Assembly: GCA_038496445.1 (NCBI GenBank)
Contig: JALMLS010000065.1
Coordinates: forward strand, 62,001-126,000
Reading direction: 5' to 3'
DNA from: Trichosphaerium sp. ATCC 40318
Taxonomy: Eukaryota; Discosea; Flabellinia; Trichosidae
Length of the DNA: 64,000 nt
This document shows positions 23,542 to 34,819 of the stretch, piece after piece; the first letter of the stretch is position 1, and each line of letters opens with the position of its first letter. Made by a program: the position numbers and the translations under genes. The notes below the pieces were generated by a model. It searched no databases. It was not told the DNA's origin and saw nothing but the letters and a program-made list of their open reading frames with translations.

Positions 23542-23935
23542 AATTAATTGCTGTAGAAAGGAAGAAGAGCAAGAAATCTCTGCACTTAACACTTGTTAAG
23601 GCAACTACTTTGTAGATCAGACCTACCACAAGAACAGCTAAGAAGGTCTGGGAGCATGGACACCTGATAGATAGTTCTAGCACAAGAGCGAGAGTGGTTT
23701 ATTAAATAATGGTCTAGGTGAAAATAAAAGTTGTTTTAACAAGTTGTCCAGTACGACCAAAAGCAACCTCTGTACCTGTTCCATTTTTTCGTTTCCAAAA
23801 ATAGCGAAGAGCTCGTTCCGTTAAAGGAATTTTATCATCTTGGTGCTACCCTTGTTTAAAGTGGCTCACAACATAATTCAAAACACAAGGAGAATTTACT
23901 TGTGCACCGTTTTTTTTATCAATTCTTGAACGATT

Positions 23936-25214
23936 ATGGTAAACAGCAACATCACTTGCTCAGAAAATAATTGCTATGGCGGCGGTTTATGTTACCAAGG
24001 GGCATGTACATGCTTTGAGGGACGTGCAGGCGAATGGTACCCAATAAAAGAAACTAAAAAGTTAAAATTATAATGATAATTTTGCGTAGGTGCGAATTCA
24101 AAGCTTCGGGTACGAAATCTTTGCATCACATGATTTTTGGTTTTAATAGGAAGTAAGATACATTTGTTTTGGTTTTTAGCATCTGGTTTGGAGCATGGTT
24201 TGGTATCCTTACTCTCTACGCTATGTACTACAGTTAACTATTTTTTGAACTAAAACATGATGTTTTAGGTATACGATCATCTGGTTTCAGATGTACAAAC
24301 CTCCTTACACTCACAAGCGCATTACCATTAAGTTTCTATGGGCTTTCGTCCTCATCTTTTGTATTGGTACGTTGGATTTCATCAACTTTAAAAACGACAT
24401 CTGCGTGCACAACTAATTACTATTAAGTGCGAACAATCTCGGCCATTTTTGATCCTCTAAATTCTCGAAACATATCTTGGATAATCTCTCTTGTTCTGAG
24501 TTCTCTTGGTAACATGGTTCTATACCCAACATCGGTGCTTGTATTGCGATTGTGGTAGTTTAATAGGACATTTGATTCAAGGTGATAACGTGACCTTTAG
24601 GGCATTGGTAGAGCCAAGGCCAGGTAATTTTATGAGGTTTTTCATAAACTGCTTATCTTGGATAATTGTTGTAGGCACGTGATTTTGAAAAAACAAATCC
24701 TATTTTCGTGACAAAGCTAACGCTACTGAAATAAAGCGTTTATGTTGTGGGAATTTACAACGTTTGTACTCTCTATTTTACTACGAGGAGAAGCCGAAGA
24801 GACAAACCTGAGAGTATATATGATAATGTACCTCATGTTCTCAATGGCTATTGGTTTGAGTTTGGTTTATATGGGATACAAGACGCGAAAGACTCTCAGT
24901 GTTTGCAAGGAATTCAAACCAATAAGAGAAAAGGTACTTCCAGTCTATGTGTTTTCATTTCTCATTGTAGTTTTAAGATATATTTGCTTGTTGTTTTAAC
25001 AGCTGTTATATTTGTACTGGCGTTTATAGTTATGGTTGCGTTCATCGCTTTACAGTTAACAACATTTCCAGAAACGAAAGAAGAACATATAGTTTTGTAC
25101 GAAGTGTTTATCATTTGTATAAGAGTCCTCCAGTCTGGTTTTGTTCTTGCAATACTTTATACAATGAAGCCCGCTAAGGCAAAAAGGTCAAGTCATATTA
25201 GACATGTAGTATAA
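23936..25214 (+). CDS. Seven-helix-type membrane protein with N-terminal EGF-like module
   Basis: The start at 23936 gives an extracellular EGF-like module with six cysteines (ITCSENNCYGGGLC then YQGACTCFEG, and WCEF after an intron). Exons joining in frame then give a chain of hydrophobic helices: WFGAWFGILTLYAMYTIIWF, ITIKFLWAFVLIFCI, WIISLVLSSLGNMVLYP, FTTFVLSILL, YLMFSMAIGLSLVYMGY, IYLLVVLTAVIFVLAFIV and VFIICIRVLQSGFVLAILY. That is seven helices and a basic tail (KPAKAKRSSHIRHVV). The topology suits a receptor or sensor at the plasma membrane; a THH1/TOM3-like family is possible but unproven. The acceptor near 24981, used before IYLLVV, was chosen because it keeps frame. Confidence 0.65.
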
Positions 25215-25269
25215 ATAAACAAAAGAGCACTATCCAAAGGGAAGAGAATTCTTATTTTATTCTAATTTT

Positions 25270-26204
25270 TTATACGTAATAATCAAATACAATTGGTTTT
25301 CTAACAATTTGTCCTTCATACTCAATAGGCCAGGCTTTCGATGCACCATTAATATAAGTTGTTTCACCAATAGTCTTGTATCCATAACATTCATGTACAT
25401 GACCAAACATATGTATAGCAGGTTTTACTTCATGCCTTACTCTCTTTCTAAGATACCTGAACAAAGATGTCATCAGATAGATGTCAGAAGCACGTGTTTT
25501 TTAAATTAGTGTTGTATATCGTGTTAGAACGTACTTTGATCCCCAGTTCCTTCCTGAAGAAGCCAGATCGAGGATTTTAGAAGGAGGCATGTGAGTTATC
25601 AAAATTTCAGTGTCAAGTGGAATTTTAGCGAATTTTTCTTCGAGTTTATCTCGCTTAAGGCTAAAGGCCATATTTCTTGAAGACTGCCATGGTGTACCAT
25701 AGAATTTAATACCTTCTATGGTGCATCCACTACGTTCGTTAGCTGGGTTTGAGTCAAGATCGCTGTTTGTAGGTTATAGGGCGCTTACGTGTCTTGTAGA
25801 TAAGTACAGTTGGTCAATAGCTTATTCTGGATGTCTTTGTACGATGTTGTGTTAAAAATATACTCGTGGTTTCTACAAATAGCTGTTATTACTCTGAGGG
25901 TTATTATTGGCGTAGGAGCGTACCCTGCGATCACTATTTTGTGTTTATGTGGTAAAGTACCTTAAACACATGTTAATTAACACGAAAAGCGTTGATGCAG
26001 CTTACCTAGCCACTTGTTAAACGCCAGTACTGGTCCAGGCTCTTTTCGTCTCTGTACAAAATCGCCAGCATGTATTAAAAAATCACCATCAGGGACTTCT
26101 AGATGCTCGTGCTGCTCATGCGTGTCGCTTATAAATACAAACCGAAATTTTTTAACTCCTTTTTTTGATTTACGGCTAATATTTCCAGCTATAGGTATTT
26201 CCAT
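25270..26204 (-). CDS. Calcineurin-like metallophosphoesterase (MPPED1/2-like)
   Basis: All metal-binding motifs of the family appear in order: FISDTHEQ, DFLIHAGDF, IVIAGNHEY (completed by splicing), LITHMPP and MFGHVHE. The enzyme would hydrolyse phosphodiester or phosphomonoester bonds using two metal ions in the cytosol; MPPED proteins are reported to act on cyclic nucleotides, weakly. Four exons; the introns near 25862-25925 and 25730-25790 were placed to restore GNHEY and the TIEGIKFYGTPW segment. The protein ends in KPIVFDYYV, normal for the family. About 260 residues, full length. Confidence 0.85.
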
Positions 26205-26599
26205 AGTGTACCAGGCAGTTGTTCAGTTGCAGGGAGTGTTGAGAAGTCAGCAAAATGTATTTAAATAGTTCACTGAATGCAATGACCGAGTAGAGGTTCT
26301 TTTTCAGTCGCTTTTAACTGCACTTTTGCCGGAAAAACTTTGACGGCTATTGTTTAGTATCTCGTGAATGCTGAGCGTTGTATAACGAATAAATGGAGAG
26401 GCCCAGCAAGCTACACTCCACCCGACATGTCAACGTACGCATTGTTATCTCTACTAGCTGATTGTTCGCGTAGAACGCCACAGTACAGAGAGATGATAAA
26501 TCAAAGCCTAAGAAGTATAAATCGCCAAACTGTTTATCATTCGCGCTGTGGGTTTGCAAATATGTTGTATTCGCGTCAGTCGCACTATTATTGTGTTGT

Positions 26600-27636
26600 A
26601 TGATACAGCCTATGCTGAATTACTACCTACACGATTTTGTTTACATTGCAAGCTCTGATACGCTTCCATGTACCGCGAACAAGCATAAAAATGGCGTTTC
26701 AGACTTAAACGTAGCTGTAGTTACAGTGTACGATAGAAAATACAGTAGTGCGTTTTCTGCTCAGCCTCTCGCTTCTTTCGTCTTCTCACTCTTGTAATTA
26801 AGCGTTTATGCGCCAAGGAGTACTTGTTAATCATAAAGCATATGCTAAGAAGCACGGATACACATATGTTCCTGTGACAGGCAAGGATCTATGGAAGTAT
26901 CCAGGAGTCAAAACAATATGCAAAAAAGTGGCTATAGTAAATGATGTTTTATCTCGATTTGATTGGGTTATATTCATTGATGCTGATGCTTGTTTCTTTA
27001 ATGTACGCAACTTTATAATATTAACAAAAAATAAAATAATTTCAAACACGTGTTAGGCCATAAATGGTAAATATCTGACAAATTCGTTTTATTTAGATGG
27101 AGTCATTTGAACGAATTATGAAATCTGTCATGAGTGATCGACAACATAATGCATTTGATTATGATATGGTTATAGGACAAGATGGTATTGGATTAAATGG
27201 TGGTATATACTTTATAAAGAATACAGATTGGTCCCATGCTTTCCTTAAAATGGTACATCTTACCTTCACTTAATCTCCTTTTTTTAAAGTCACTCACCTT
27301 GTGAGCTTTCTCCTATCTCTTCATATGTACTTACCTTGTCTTCTTCTATAGGTAAGTGAGGAGGTTAGTGATTTTAAATATTGTGCAGTGAAGGGAACAC
27401 CTGAAGGCTCTTCAATGCGTTCAATACTGCATCGCAATCCTGATCATCTATGCCATGTTAGACAATTACAAAAAACAAAACTATCTGTACTTCAACAATA
27501 CCTTCAAAGAATTGAAAGGCCAGGTAGCCTTAAAGTTTTGAACCCTTTTGTTATACATGCAGTACATACATGTAAGATTCAAAAAGAGTGTAAACAACTG
27601 TTATTTGATACTTGTAAAAATGTAATAATTGGCTAA
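26600..27636 (+). CDS. GT-A fold glycosyltransferase (GT34-like)
   Basis: The core reads NVAVVTVYDRKY, then HKAYAKKHGYTYV, then RFDWVIFIDADACFFN, where DAD is the DXD metal/nucleotide-sugar motif. After an intron comes GQDGIGLNGGIYFIKNTDW, the usual acceptor-side motif of galactosyl/xylosyl transferases of the GMA12/MNN10 type. Four exons; the first intron (from the GTAGTG donor near 26751) keeps frame only if it removes a stretch that would otherwise end in a stop. The start is uncertain: the ATG at 26600 gives no membrane anchor, so an upstream exon may exist. The enzyme probably acts in the Golgi or ER on surface glycans. Confidence 0.7.
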
Positions 27637-27931
27637 GCCTCCTGAACGTTTTGTGAATATTGCAGGTCAACCTGTGGCTTAAAATTGCCATTCTTTCATT
27701 GTTAACAGAGGCATTTTGTTGTAAGATAGTGCTGTAATTATTCCTACATTTCTATTGATGGCGTGGTATGCTGGTTATAACTTACCTGAAGTAAGAATTC
27801 TCTGTCTCACTAAGTCAACAGCACTGTTAAACACGTAGCACATTCCTCTGTCACTTTGGCCTTGCAGTAAACCAAGTGTGTAGTAATAGATAGCGTGTAT
27901 TTAAGCTTAAAAAACGCTAGAACACACATTA

Positions 27932-28747
27932 ATGGATAAATCAGAGTATTACAGCTTAATGCAACTACCTGTAGAGCTACAGCTTGATATTTACGATTTA
28001 GACATTGAAGTGTACAAGAAATGGCCTCTATTGTCTAAACAAACAGCAACAACAACAAGGTTTGACGTAGAGCTGAACAAACAAGGAAAGTGGATTAAAC
28101 ATAACAAAACAATAGCATTTTTTGATAATCAAGTTATACAAGAGTGTAGCTTTGTTAATGGTAAAAAAGAAGGTGAAAGGAAGTGGTATCGGAATGGTAA
28201 ACTTCATGCACTTTGTAATTATGTTAATAATGAAAGACATGGCGAATATAAGGAGTGGTTTAGTAGTGGAAAACTGGATATGATGTGTCGCTATGTTAAT
28301 GGTGCTATAGAAGGAGAGTACAAAGTATGGCATGATAATGGTCAATTGTATAAACACTGTTTTCTAGTCAGTGATAAGTATGAAGGAGAGTTAAAAGAGT
28401 ATCATAGGAACGGGCAATTATTTCAACTATCCAAATATGTTGATAATAAACAACAAGGTATGATGTCACAATGGGATAGTAATGGTAAAATAAGACTTCA
28501 ATGCTCTTATGTTGATAATGTAAAACATGGTGAATCGAAAAAATGGAATGATCATGCGCAATTGCAAGAGCAATGTTATTATGTCAATGGTAGAAGAGAG
28601 GGTCTGCAGAAGAAGTGGTACAGAAATGGTCAGCTATGGAATCAATATACTTATGTAAACGGGCTACGAGAGGGAGAGTATAAGTGTTGGAGTACAACAG
28701 GTGAACTGATTGAGAAACTAGAATTTACCAAAGACCAAAGAAAATAA
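27932..28747 (+). CDS. MORN_2 (YwqK-type) repeat protein with F-box-like N-terminus
   Basis: A single exon of 271 residues. The N-terminus (LMQLPVELQLDIYDLDIEVY) resembles a degenerate F-box. From about residue 55, eight or nine 23-residue repeats follow, each built like EGEYKVWHDNGQLYKHCFLV. This is the MORN_2 repeat, found in bacterial YwqK-like proteins, amoebae and giant viruses such as marseilleviruses and mimivirus relatives. The role is unknown; an adaptor for ubiquitin ligase is an inference from the F-box-like start. It is intronless among intron-rich neighbours, which would fit acquisition by transfer. Confidence 0.75.
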   Translation: MDKSEYYSLMQLPVELQLDIYDLDIEVYKKWPLLSKQTATTTRFDVELNKQGKWIKHNKTIAFFDNQVIQECSFVNGKKEGERKWYRNGKLHALCNYVNNERHGEYKEWFSSGKLDMMCRYVNGAIEGEYKVWHDNGQLYKHCFLVSDKYEGELKEYHRNGQLFQLSKYVDNKQQGMMSQWDSNGKIRLQCSYVDNVKHGESKKWNDHAQLQEQCYYVNGRREGLQKKWYRNGQLWNQYTYVNGLREGEYKCWSTTGELIEKLEFTKDQRK

Positions 28748-29519
28748 AGGTTTAGTGCATGCTTCTGTTTTAACCTAACTCTACGTCAAATAGCATGGAC
28801 ATAAACAAAATACCACCTTTTGTAAAACAAAAAAGTAGCCTAATCGTTGCTAGAAGGGTACCAATCAGTGCGTACATTACCGCCTTAGGATTTTATACCT
28901 AAGCACTGGTGAATAACTTTACAGTAGAAGTTACTTCACAAGATAATCACCTGAAACAATATAAAATCGTTCATGCCAACCACAGTCTGAGTTACACCTT
29001 CAAAGTTGATATAGTTTGCCAACAAGCGCAACACAAAAGCAAGGTTTGTGAATCAGGACTAGAATGTCTCTGTTGTCGGAGTGTATGCTAGAACGGAGAA
29101 ACAAAACAATCAGTTTCAATATTTTTTTAGTCACGTGATATTTGGTGCTGAAAAGTGGGCGATTTTCGGACCGTCTGAACGACACTAGAATTGTAAACTA
29201 TCTTGGATGTGATACCAGTCATGAGTTACTGCTATGCACTTGATAAGTGGCCATTGCGGATACTGACAGAAAATACCATCAGGACATTAATTAGTTTTGG
29301 GAAAATATAGGGAAAATTAAACGTGCGATAGAAATTTCACATTTTTTCAGCGGGGATTTATTTGTGCATAGTCTTATCGTATGCTAAACTAATTAAACAA
29401 TGGGTTTTTGGCGTGTGGAAGTCCATATAGTACTGGTTTAGAATTGTATGTTGCGGGCAAACAATACCGCGTACCGTGTTGTTTTTCGAGTTAATCCATA
29501 TTCCATTTTCTTAACACAC
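28748..29519. other. Intergenic, no gene supported
   Basis: AT-rich. A short open stretch at about 28909-29040 looks faintly coding (VNNFTVEVTSQDNHLK) and could be an exon, but no matching start, partner exon or motif was found. A CACGTG sits near 29133, upstream of the next gene. Confidence 0.4.
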
Positions 29520-31104
29520 ATGACACCACAACATCTCTTCCTAGCCTGCTTTATAACATTGTTTACTCTCGCCAACACTGAATTGTAAGTGTATTAATTA
29601 AAGAGTAATTAATCTAATTAAACGGTATAGGATTATTGCTAAGGGTGTAACAGGTATTGCACCAGAAGGTATTGCGTGGGTACGCTAGTGCGAATTTGGA
29701 TTTGTTTCCTTCTAAATAATTTATAGTCCAGCACGACGAATTTCTTGTTATCGTCTTTCTTCAAATCTAGTTTATTTATGGTTCAAGATAATGGGTGAGA
29801 AATACAATATAATACCAACCTCACATCCTTATTTTGTTACAGTACTACTACAGAATATGGCCCTGTACCTGGTATTCCTGGACTAGCCATTCTCGGGCTG
29901 GCAATAAGCGAAAGTAAAAACGTAAGTAAAACTAAAGATGAGGTTCCTAACATTCCCTTACTAGCGCATATACGGAGCTATTACAAACGCATTGATTATT
30001 ATTGAACCAAACATCACTGGTTCTGCATTTGTATGTTATTGCGCTGTTAATTTGTACTGTTTTTGTTAGTGCTTATCGTAATCTAGATGGGTGAATGGAA
30101 CCTTTCTACTGGCGAGTTTATAAAGCTTGTAAATTTAACAGGCACTGACCAACGACCGCTTTGTAATGATTTGAGTACGTTACAATCATGATATGTGCTA
30201 CATATGGCGTCTTTCACGCAAGGGAAACAACTGTGTTCATCAACATTTTGAACATTATCAGGGTCAATTGTATTCTTACTCAATTGTAGTTGTACATGAA
30301 CCTACAGGTGATATTTATGCAACCGACGCATTTGGCGCCAAGATATGGAAGATAGCAGCGGATACATATGAGATTACTACAATTTCCAGACCAAATGAGT
30401 GGGCAGGTATGTACTTGTTTTCGTTTTGTCGTTTTCTCAGGTGATACGGTGTTAGGTGATCCATTGGCTTTCAATTTTGGTCCTAACGGTATACATATTG
30501 TTGGCGATACTTTAATAGTTGTGATACAACGAGCTGTATCAGGAGAACTCTACAGAGTCTCACTATCTAACACTTCTGATATTACAAAAATTCAGTTTAT
30601 TGGAGATGCTCCATCAGGATATGATGGTTTGTGTGATGATCCTACTTCAGGTTCTTGATTTTTTCTTATTAATAACATTAAAAGTGATGTTAATCATTGA
30701 CATAGGTGGTATTGCAGCAGTAGGTAGCAACAACTTTGTTTATCGTTTGGAAACAACAGATAATTTTAAGACTATAGCTGTTACAGGCGTTTTCAACTCC
30801 ACAGTTCGTATGTGATCTAAAGGCTTCAAAAGTATCGGTTTGTTATTCTCACATTTTTTTAGAAGGTGATCTGACAACCTGTGCAACAAGAATGAATGAC
30901 GTTTATGTGCTAAACGCTCATTTTGCTCAAATGGACAGAGAACAATACGAAATTGAGAAGGTAACATTCTCTGCAGCACCCACTACTGCAGCACCAGCGA
31001 TGGTTCCCACCACTATTGCTCCAATGGCACCAACCTCATTTGCAGATAGTCCAATTGCGATATCTTTTGTGGTAATAGTATTGAGCTTGGTTGTTTTTGT
31101 ATAA
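29520..31104 (+). CDS. Secreted propeller-like protein with GPI-type C-terminus
   Basis: A signal peptide (MTPQHLFLACFITLFTLANT) starts the protein. About ten small exons encode blade-like repeats such as GPNGIHIVGDTLIVVIQ, DGLCDD and MNDVYVLNAHFAQMD, suggesting a six-bladed propeller of the NHL/SMP-30 kind. A short Thr/Pro-rich stalk (TTAAPAMVPTTIAPMAPT) leads to a C-terminal hydrophobic tail (SFVVIVLSLVVFV) with nothing after it, the pattern of a GPI-anchor signal. The protein is likely on the outer cell surface. The junction around 30120-30240 does not resolve in frame with simple GT-AG introns; a GTAAAT donor near 30127 is one option. Confidence 0.65.
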
Positions 31105-31656
31105 AATAAAACGTGACGTTATTGGATGTTAGTTGTTGACTACTCTCACAAAACAAAGGCTTGGAGAACGTGACATTCCGCACTTAAAACTGATAGCTAT
31201 ACAGTATAAACATGGCTATTCAAACACCCTAGAACACTTTTACTTTATGCATTAAAATAACTTAACTTTCTTTACTTTCCAAGCCTTTTGCATAAAAACA
31301 TATCCTGTAGCACTGAAACGCCATGAACATCTGTCAGTGAAAATTGATTCACGAACATGCATGTTCAAATTTGTTCAAACTAAGGCACGTGTGGACAGCA
31401 AATGCAAAAGCAGAGCCCTTGCTCGCTTTTTGCAATATAATAAAACTCAGGAATAAGTAATGTTCTTGGGTCATCATTGGCAGTTGCACTTAGAACAGAA
31501 CAAACAAGATTAAAAATTTGGTATTTTCCCGTTTTTTATTTTATGTTGGTTTTTTTTTCTTCCAACCAATTAAATTGCTTCGCATTTTTCTTCATTTAAA
31601 ATAAACGCAAGGCATACAGTGTTTGATTAATAACTTGTTCAAAAAAAAAACAGAGT
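31105..31656. other. Convergent intergenic spacer
   Basis: This spacer lies 3'-to-3' between the GPI-type gene and the ATP-citrate lyase large subunit. A CACGTG occurs near 31386. T-rich runs near 31530-31560 may belong to 3' ends. No exon or RNA gene seen. Confidence 0.45.
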
Positions 31657-34600
31657 CTATTGTGATTCTCTGATAACCAAACCTGCTGTGGATTCAGTAT
31701 CTTGAGCTCTCAAAACAGAATCTGCCTCAAGGCCATTTGCTCCGTTTTCGTTTTCACCATCACGGGATTCGATTTGAGTGTACATAACATCATCCCATGG
31801 GTGACGGTAAAGAGGTTGGCGAAGTCGCTTTTGATCCAAAGAGTGACCTTAAAAGCAAAGCGTTAGCGATTTTTCACAGACATTAGAATTTTTTGATTTT
31901 GATCAAAAAATTCTAAGAGAAAAGTGAGGGTTTGACGCACCAATTAGACCAATAGTTCTACCAAGAACAAACAATCCATTGAGTGTTCCACTCTTTAGTA
32001 TGGTATCAGCTTCACCACGTGTGAAAGACTCAGAACCCTAAGTGAATAGTCAGCGTTGAAATTGAAACAACACGAAAAAAAAATTAAATAAAAATCCTCG
32101 TACCTCCATCAAATCCAAAAATAAAACTGCCAAGCAACCGTCAACGTTGAGGATGAGGTTGTTAGATTTTTGTAGAGTAATCTTTTCAACAGCAAGAGCG
32201 TATTCCAAATGTCTACAAAAGAAACAATGCGTTAGAGACGGGTACAGTAACACAATGATAAAACAGTTTTGTTGTTTACCTGCAAGTAGGGAAGTTATCG
32301 CGTGCGTAGTTCTTCAAAATTGTCACACGGACATCAGGGTTGTTTGCAGACTTGATTCTGTGTCCAATACCTGGGATTACAATACCCTTTCTCTTCATGT
32401 GAACAACATATTGCTCTGGTGAAAGACCTTCATCAGAAGCCCTAAAATAATCGTTTAGAGTCGAGTTTATAGTTGACCTTTGCGTACATTTTAAAGTATT
32501 TGGCTGCACCGTCGATGGCACCACCGAATCGTGGTCCAATTGTCAAAAGACCTGAAGCAACACTAGATACGACGTCTTTACCGGCACTACAAGGCTTTGT
32601 GAGAACACGTACAGGTGATACAACTACGCGAAAGAATGAACTTACCGAGCGGCGACGATAGTGTTGTGAGCACCAGAAACACAAGGACCGTGGTCAGCAA
32701 CAAGCATGAGGCAGATTTCGATAAAGCGGGAAGCATATCTTGGCAATTTACGTTTGAACCACAACAAAGATATAACATCACCGAGAGACTAAAAAAGACG
32801 TTAATGCCTATTTGGGGAGTTGCGTTTTGCGAATAAAAGAAGTTACGGTTGTTATAGAGTTGTTCCAGTACACTCAAGTGCAACAATTTCCAAGCGAATA
32901 AAAGCATTTTGGGCTTGCTATGGAAAAACTGAAAAAAAAATACACTCACCTTTTCTTTGGCAATCAATTCTGATACGCTAACTCCAGCGTATAATGGCTC
33001 ATCGCCTCTGTCGTCACAAATAGTGGAAACAAAAGAAGTAGCACGACGGACTTTACCCAAAGCGGTGGCTTGTTTGTAGTCCTTTGGAAGTTTCTTAGGT
33101 GCTAGAGCGAGTTAGTACAATCCCTTGGGTTTTGTAGAAACAGTAAACAACTGAAAAACGACGTACGAGCTAGTTCCAAATCATCAACATTTCCAGCTAA
33201 TCTTTGGAAGGTATCTCTGATCTTTTGTTCAAAATCTTCGAAACTCTGTGGTACAATGGCGCCAGCTTCCTTCAAGGCAGTGTTCTTCTCTTTGGCACCT
33301 TCACCGAGGCTACCAGACTTGGCACCTGCGTGACCGAACTACAAAGAAAATGTAAGGTGACATTGAAATCATGTTTGATATTTTTTCTCTTTTAAACGAT
33401 TGTATCGTACCTGCACTTCTGTTGGAAATACTGTAGCGCAAGTTCCGCTAACCCAGCAAATAACAGGCTTTGTGATTCTCTTTTCTTTAAGAGCCTAAGC
33501 GAGTCAACAAGGACCGAAAAAATTGTACAAAATAAGTGCTGTAAAAAAAAGATTCTACATTATGTGCTACGCAATTGTTTATACATACCTTTACGATACT
33601 GTACTCAGCGATACCACCAAGTTCACCCAAGATGACAATCATTTTAATCTGAGGAATATGTTCAAAACGCAAGGCGTGGTCGATAAGACCAGATCCTGGG
33701 TATACGTCTCCACCAATTGCGATACCTTCGAACAAACCATCGGTTGAGCGAGATAGAACATTGTACATTTCGTTAGAGAGACCTCCAGACTTTGTGACTA
33801 GACCAACAGAACCTAAGCAAGTATGTCAGCGAACAGTTACCATATTTCTACGATTTTCCGTTTTTGTCAAATACTCGAGTTGTTTTCATTACCTGGACGA
33901 TATAATTTGCCCTTAAGTACATTTTGGACAGGACCAGCGGCGTAGCCGATTTTAAAAGCACCAGCCTAGAAAATTATGAGCACTTTTTTGTCAAACGTTT
34001 AAAAAGGCAAGTGATGAATTTCATTCTGTTTTCACCCTCTGTATAACATTTTTACAACGTACTTGAATACCTCCAACGGTCGCAGGGCCAATTACCCACT
34101 TTCCTAATTTTTTAGAAAGTGCAACCAAACGCCTTGTTTGGTTCTCAGGTACGCCCTCAGCAACGATAATAACCGTGTTGATTGTTGGGCAATTGAGGGC
34201 TTCTACGGAAGAAGCATATGCGCTTCTAAAGGAAGTACAAGTTAGCGAGAAATTGAAACAATACGCAAACGACTAGAGAGAATGTGCACTACGTTCTCCA
34301 ATGCTGTAGTGTAGTGGTGGGAACACTTCTCAATGTCTGGTTACGTACCTGTAGGACGCGAAGTTGATAAAAACGTCGGCTTGTGGGTTCTTTTGGACGG
34401 CGTCTTTAATAGAAGAGTGTACGTCAATGAGGACCTCTTTTTTACCAAAAAAAAACTTCTGGGAGCAATATGGTACAGCACCGGCTTTGATGAGACCTAC
34501 GTATAGTGAGCAATCTTTTTGTGCGCTCGTAACAACGTACCAGCTACTGAGGGAGTTTTACGGCCACTTACGAAATCAAAGTCAAGCATACTTTGCACAG

Positions 34601-34664
34601 GGTTGTTCTTGAAGTTAAAGACTAGTGCCTGAGTAGAAGGAGAGAATAAACTCGCTTTTTGCAT
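31657..34664 (-). CDS. ATP-citrate lyase, catalytic large subunit (citrate-synthase-like; plant ACLB type)
   Basis: With its partner at 34820 it converts citrate, CoA and ATP to cytosolic acetyl-CoA and oxaloacetate. The start at 34664 gives [18 protein letters not shown], matching the conserved N-terminus of this subunit. Later exons show [30 protein letters not shown], whose His is the phosphorylated catalytic residue; the citrate-synthase-like segment [19 protein letters not shown]; and the C-terminal [17 protein letters not shown]. After this normal end there is an extra acidic tail of about 40 residues ([13 protein letters not shown]...) not usual in the family. About ten exons. Fungi and plants also split this enzyme; animals fuse it. 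Confidence 0.9.
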
Positions 34665-34819
34665 GGTGTTGTGCCGTTTTGTATTTCTTAGTTGGTTCTC
34701 GATTTGACTATACGCGTAGGTGCGTAGAACTGAGTGATAAAACTGAAGTTTAGGCCCGAATTATACTAGAGTGCTTAAGTACACGTGGAAATTGACTCCG
34801 ACAACAAAAACAACATCTC
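34665..34819. promoter_or_regulatory. Shared bidirectional promoter of the two ATP-citrate lyase genes
   Basis: Only 155 bp separate the two divergent start codons, so both promoters must overlap here unless they reach into coding sequence. A CACGTG palindrome sits at 34782-34787, close to the ATP-grasp subunit start. Co-regulation of two subunits needed in equal amounts is the simple reading; fungi show a similar head-to-head arrangement. Confidence 0.6.

Noticed and set aside
25741-25790. A 26-nt intron in the phosphoesterase gene
   Set aside because: A later acceptor in the same frame gives a 59-nt intron and a better family match, so the ultra-short intron is not needed.
28909-29040. Possible exon VNNFTVEVTSQDNHLK on the plus strand
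   Set aside because: Reads like a beta-rich segment but no start, acceptor or partner exon could be found.
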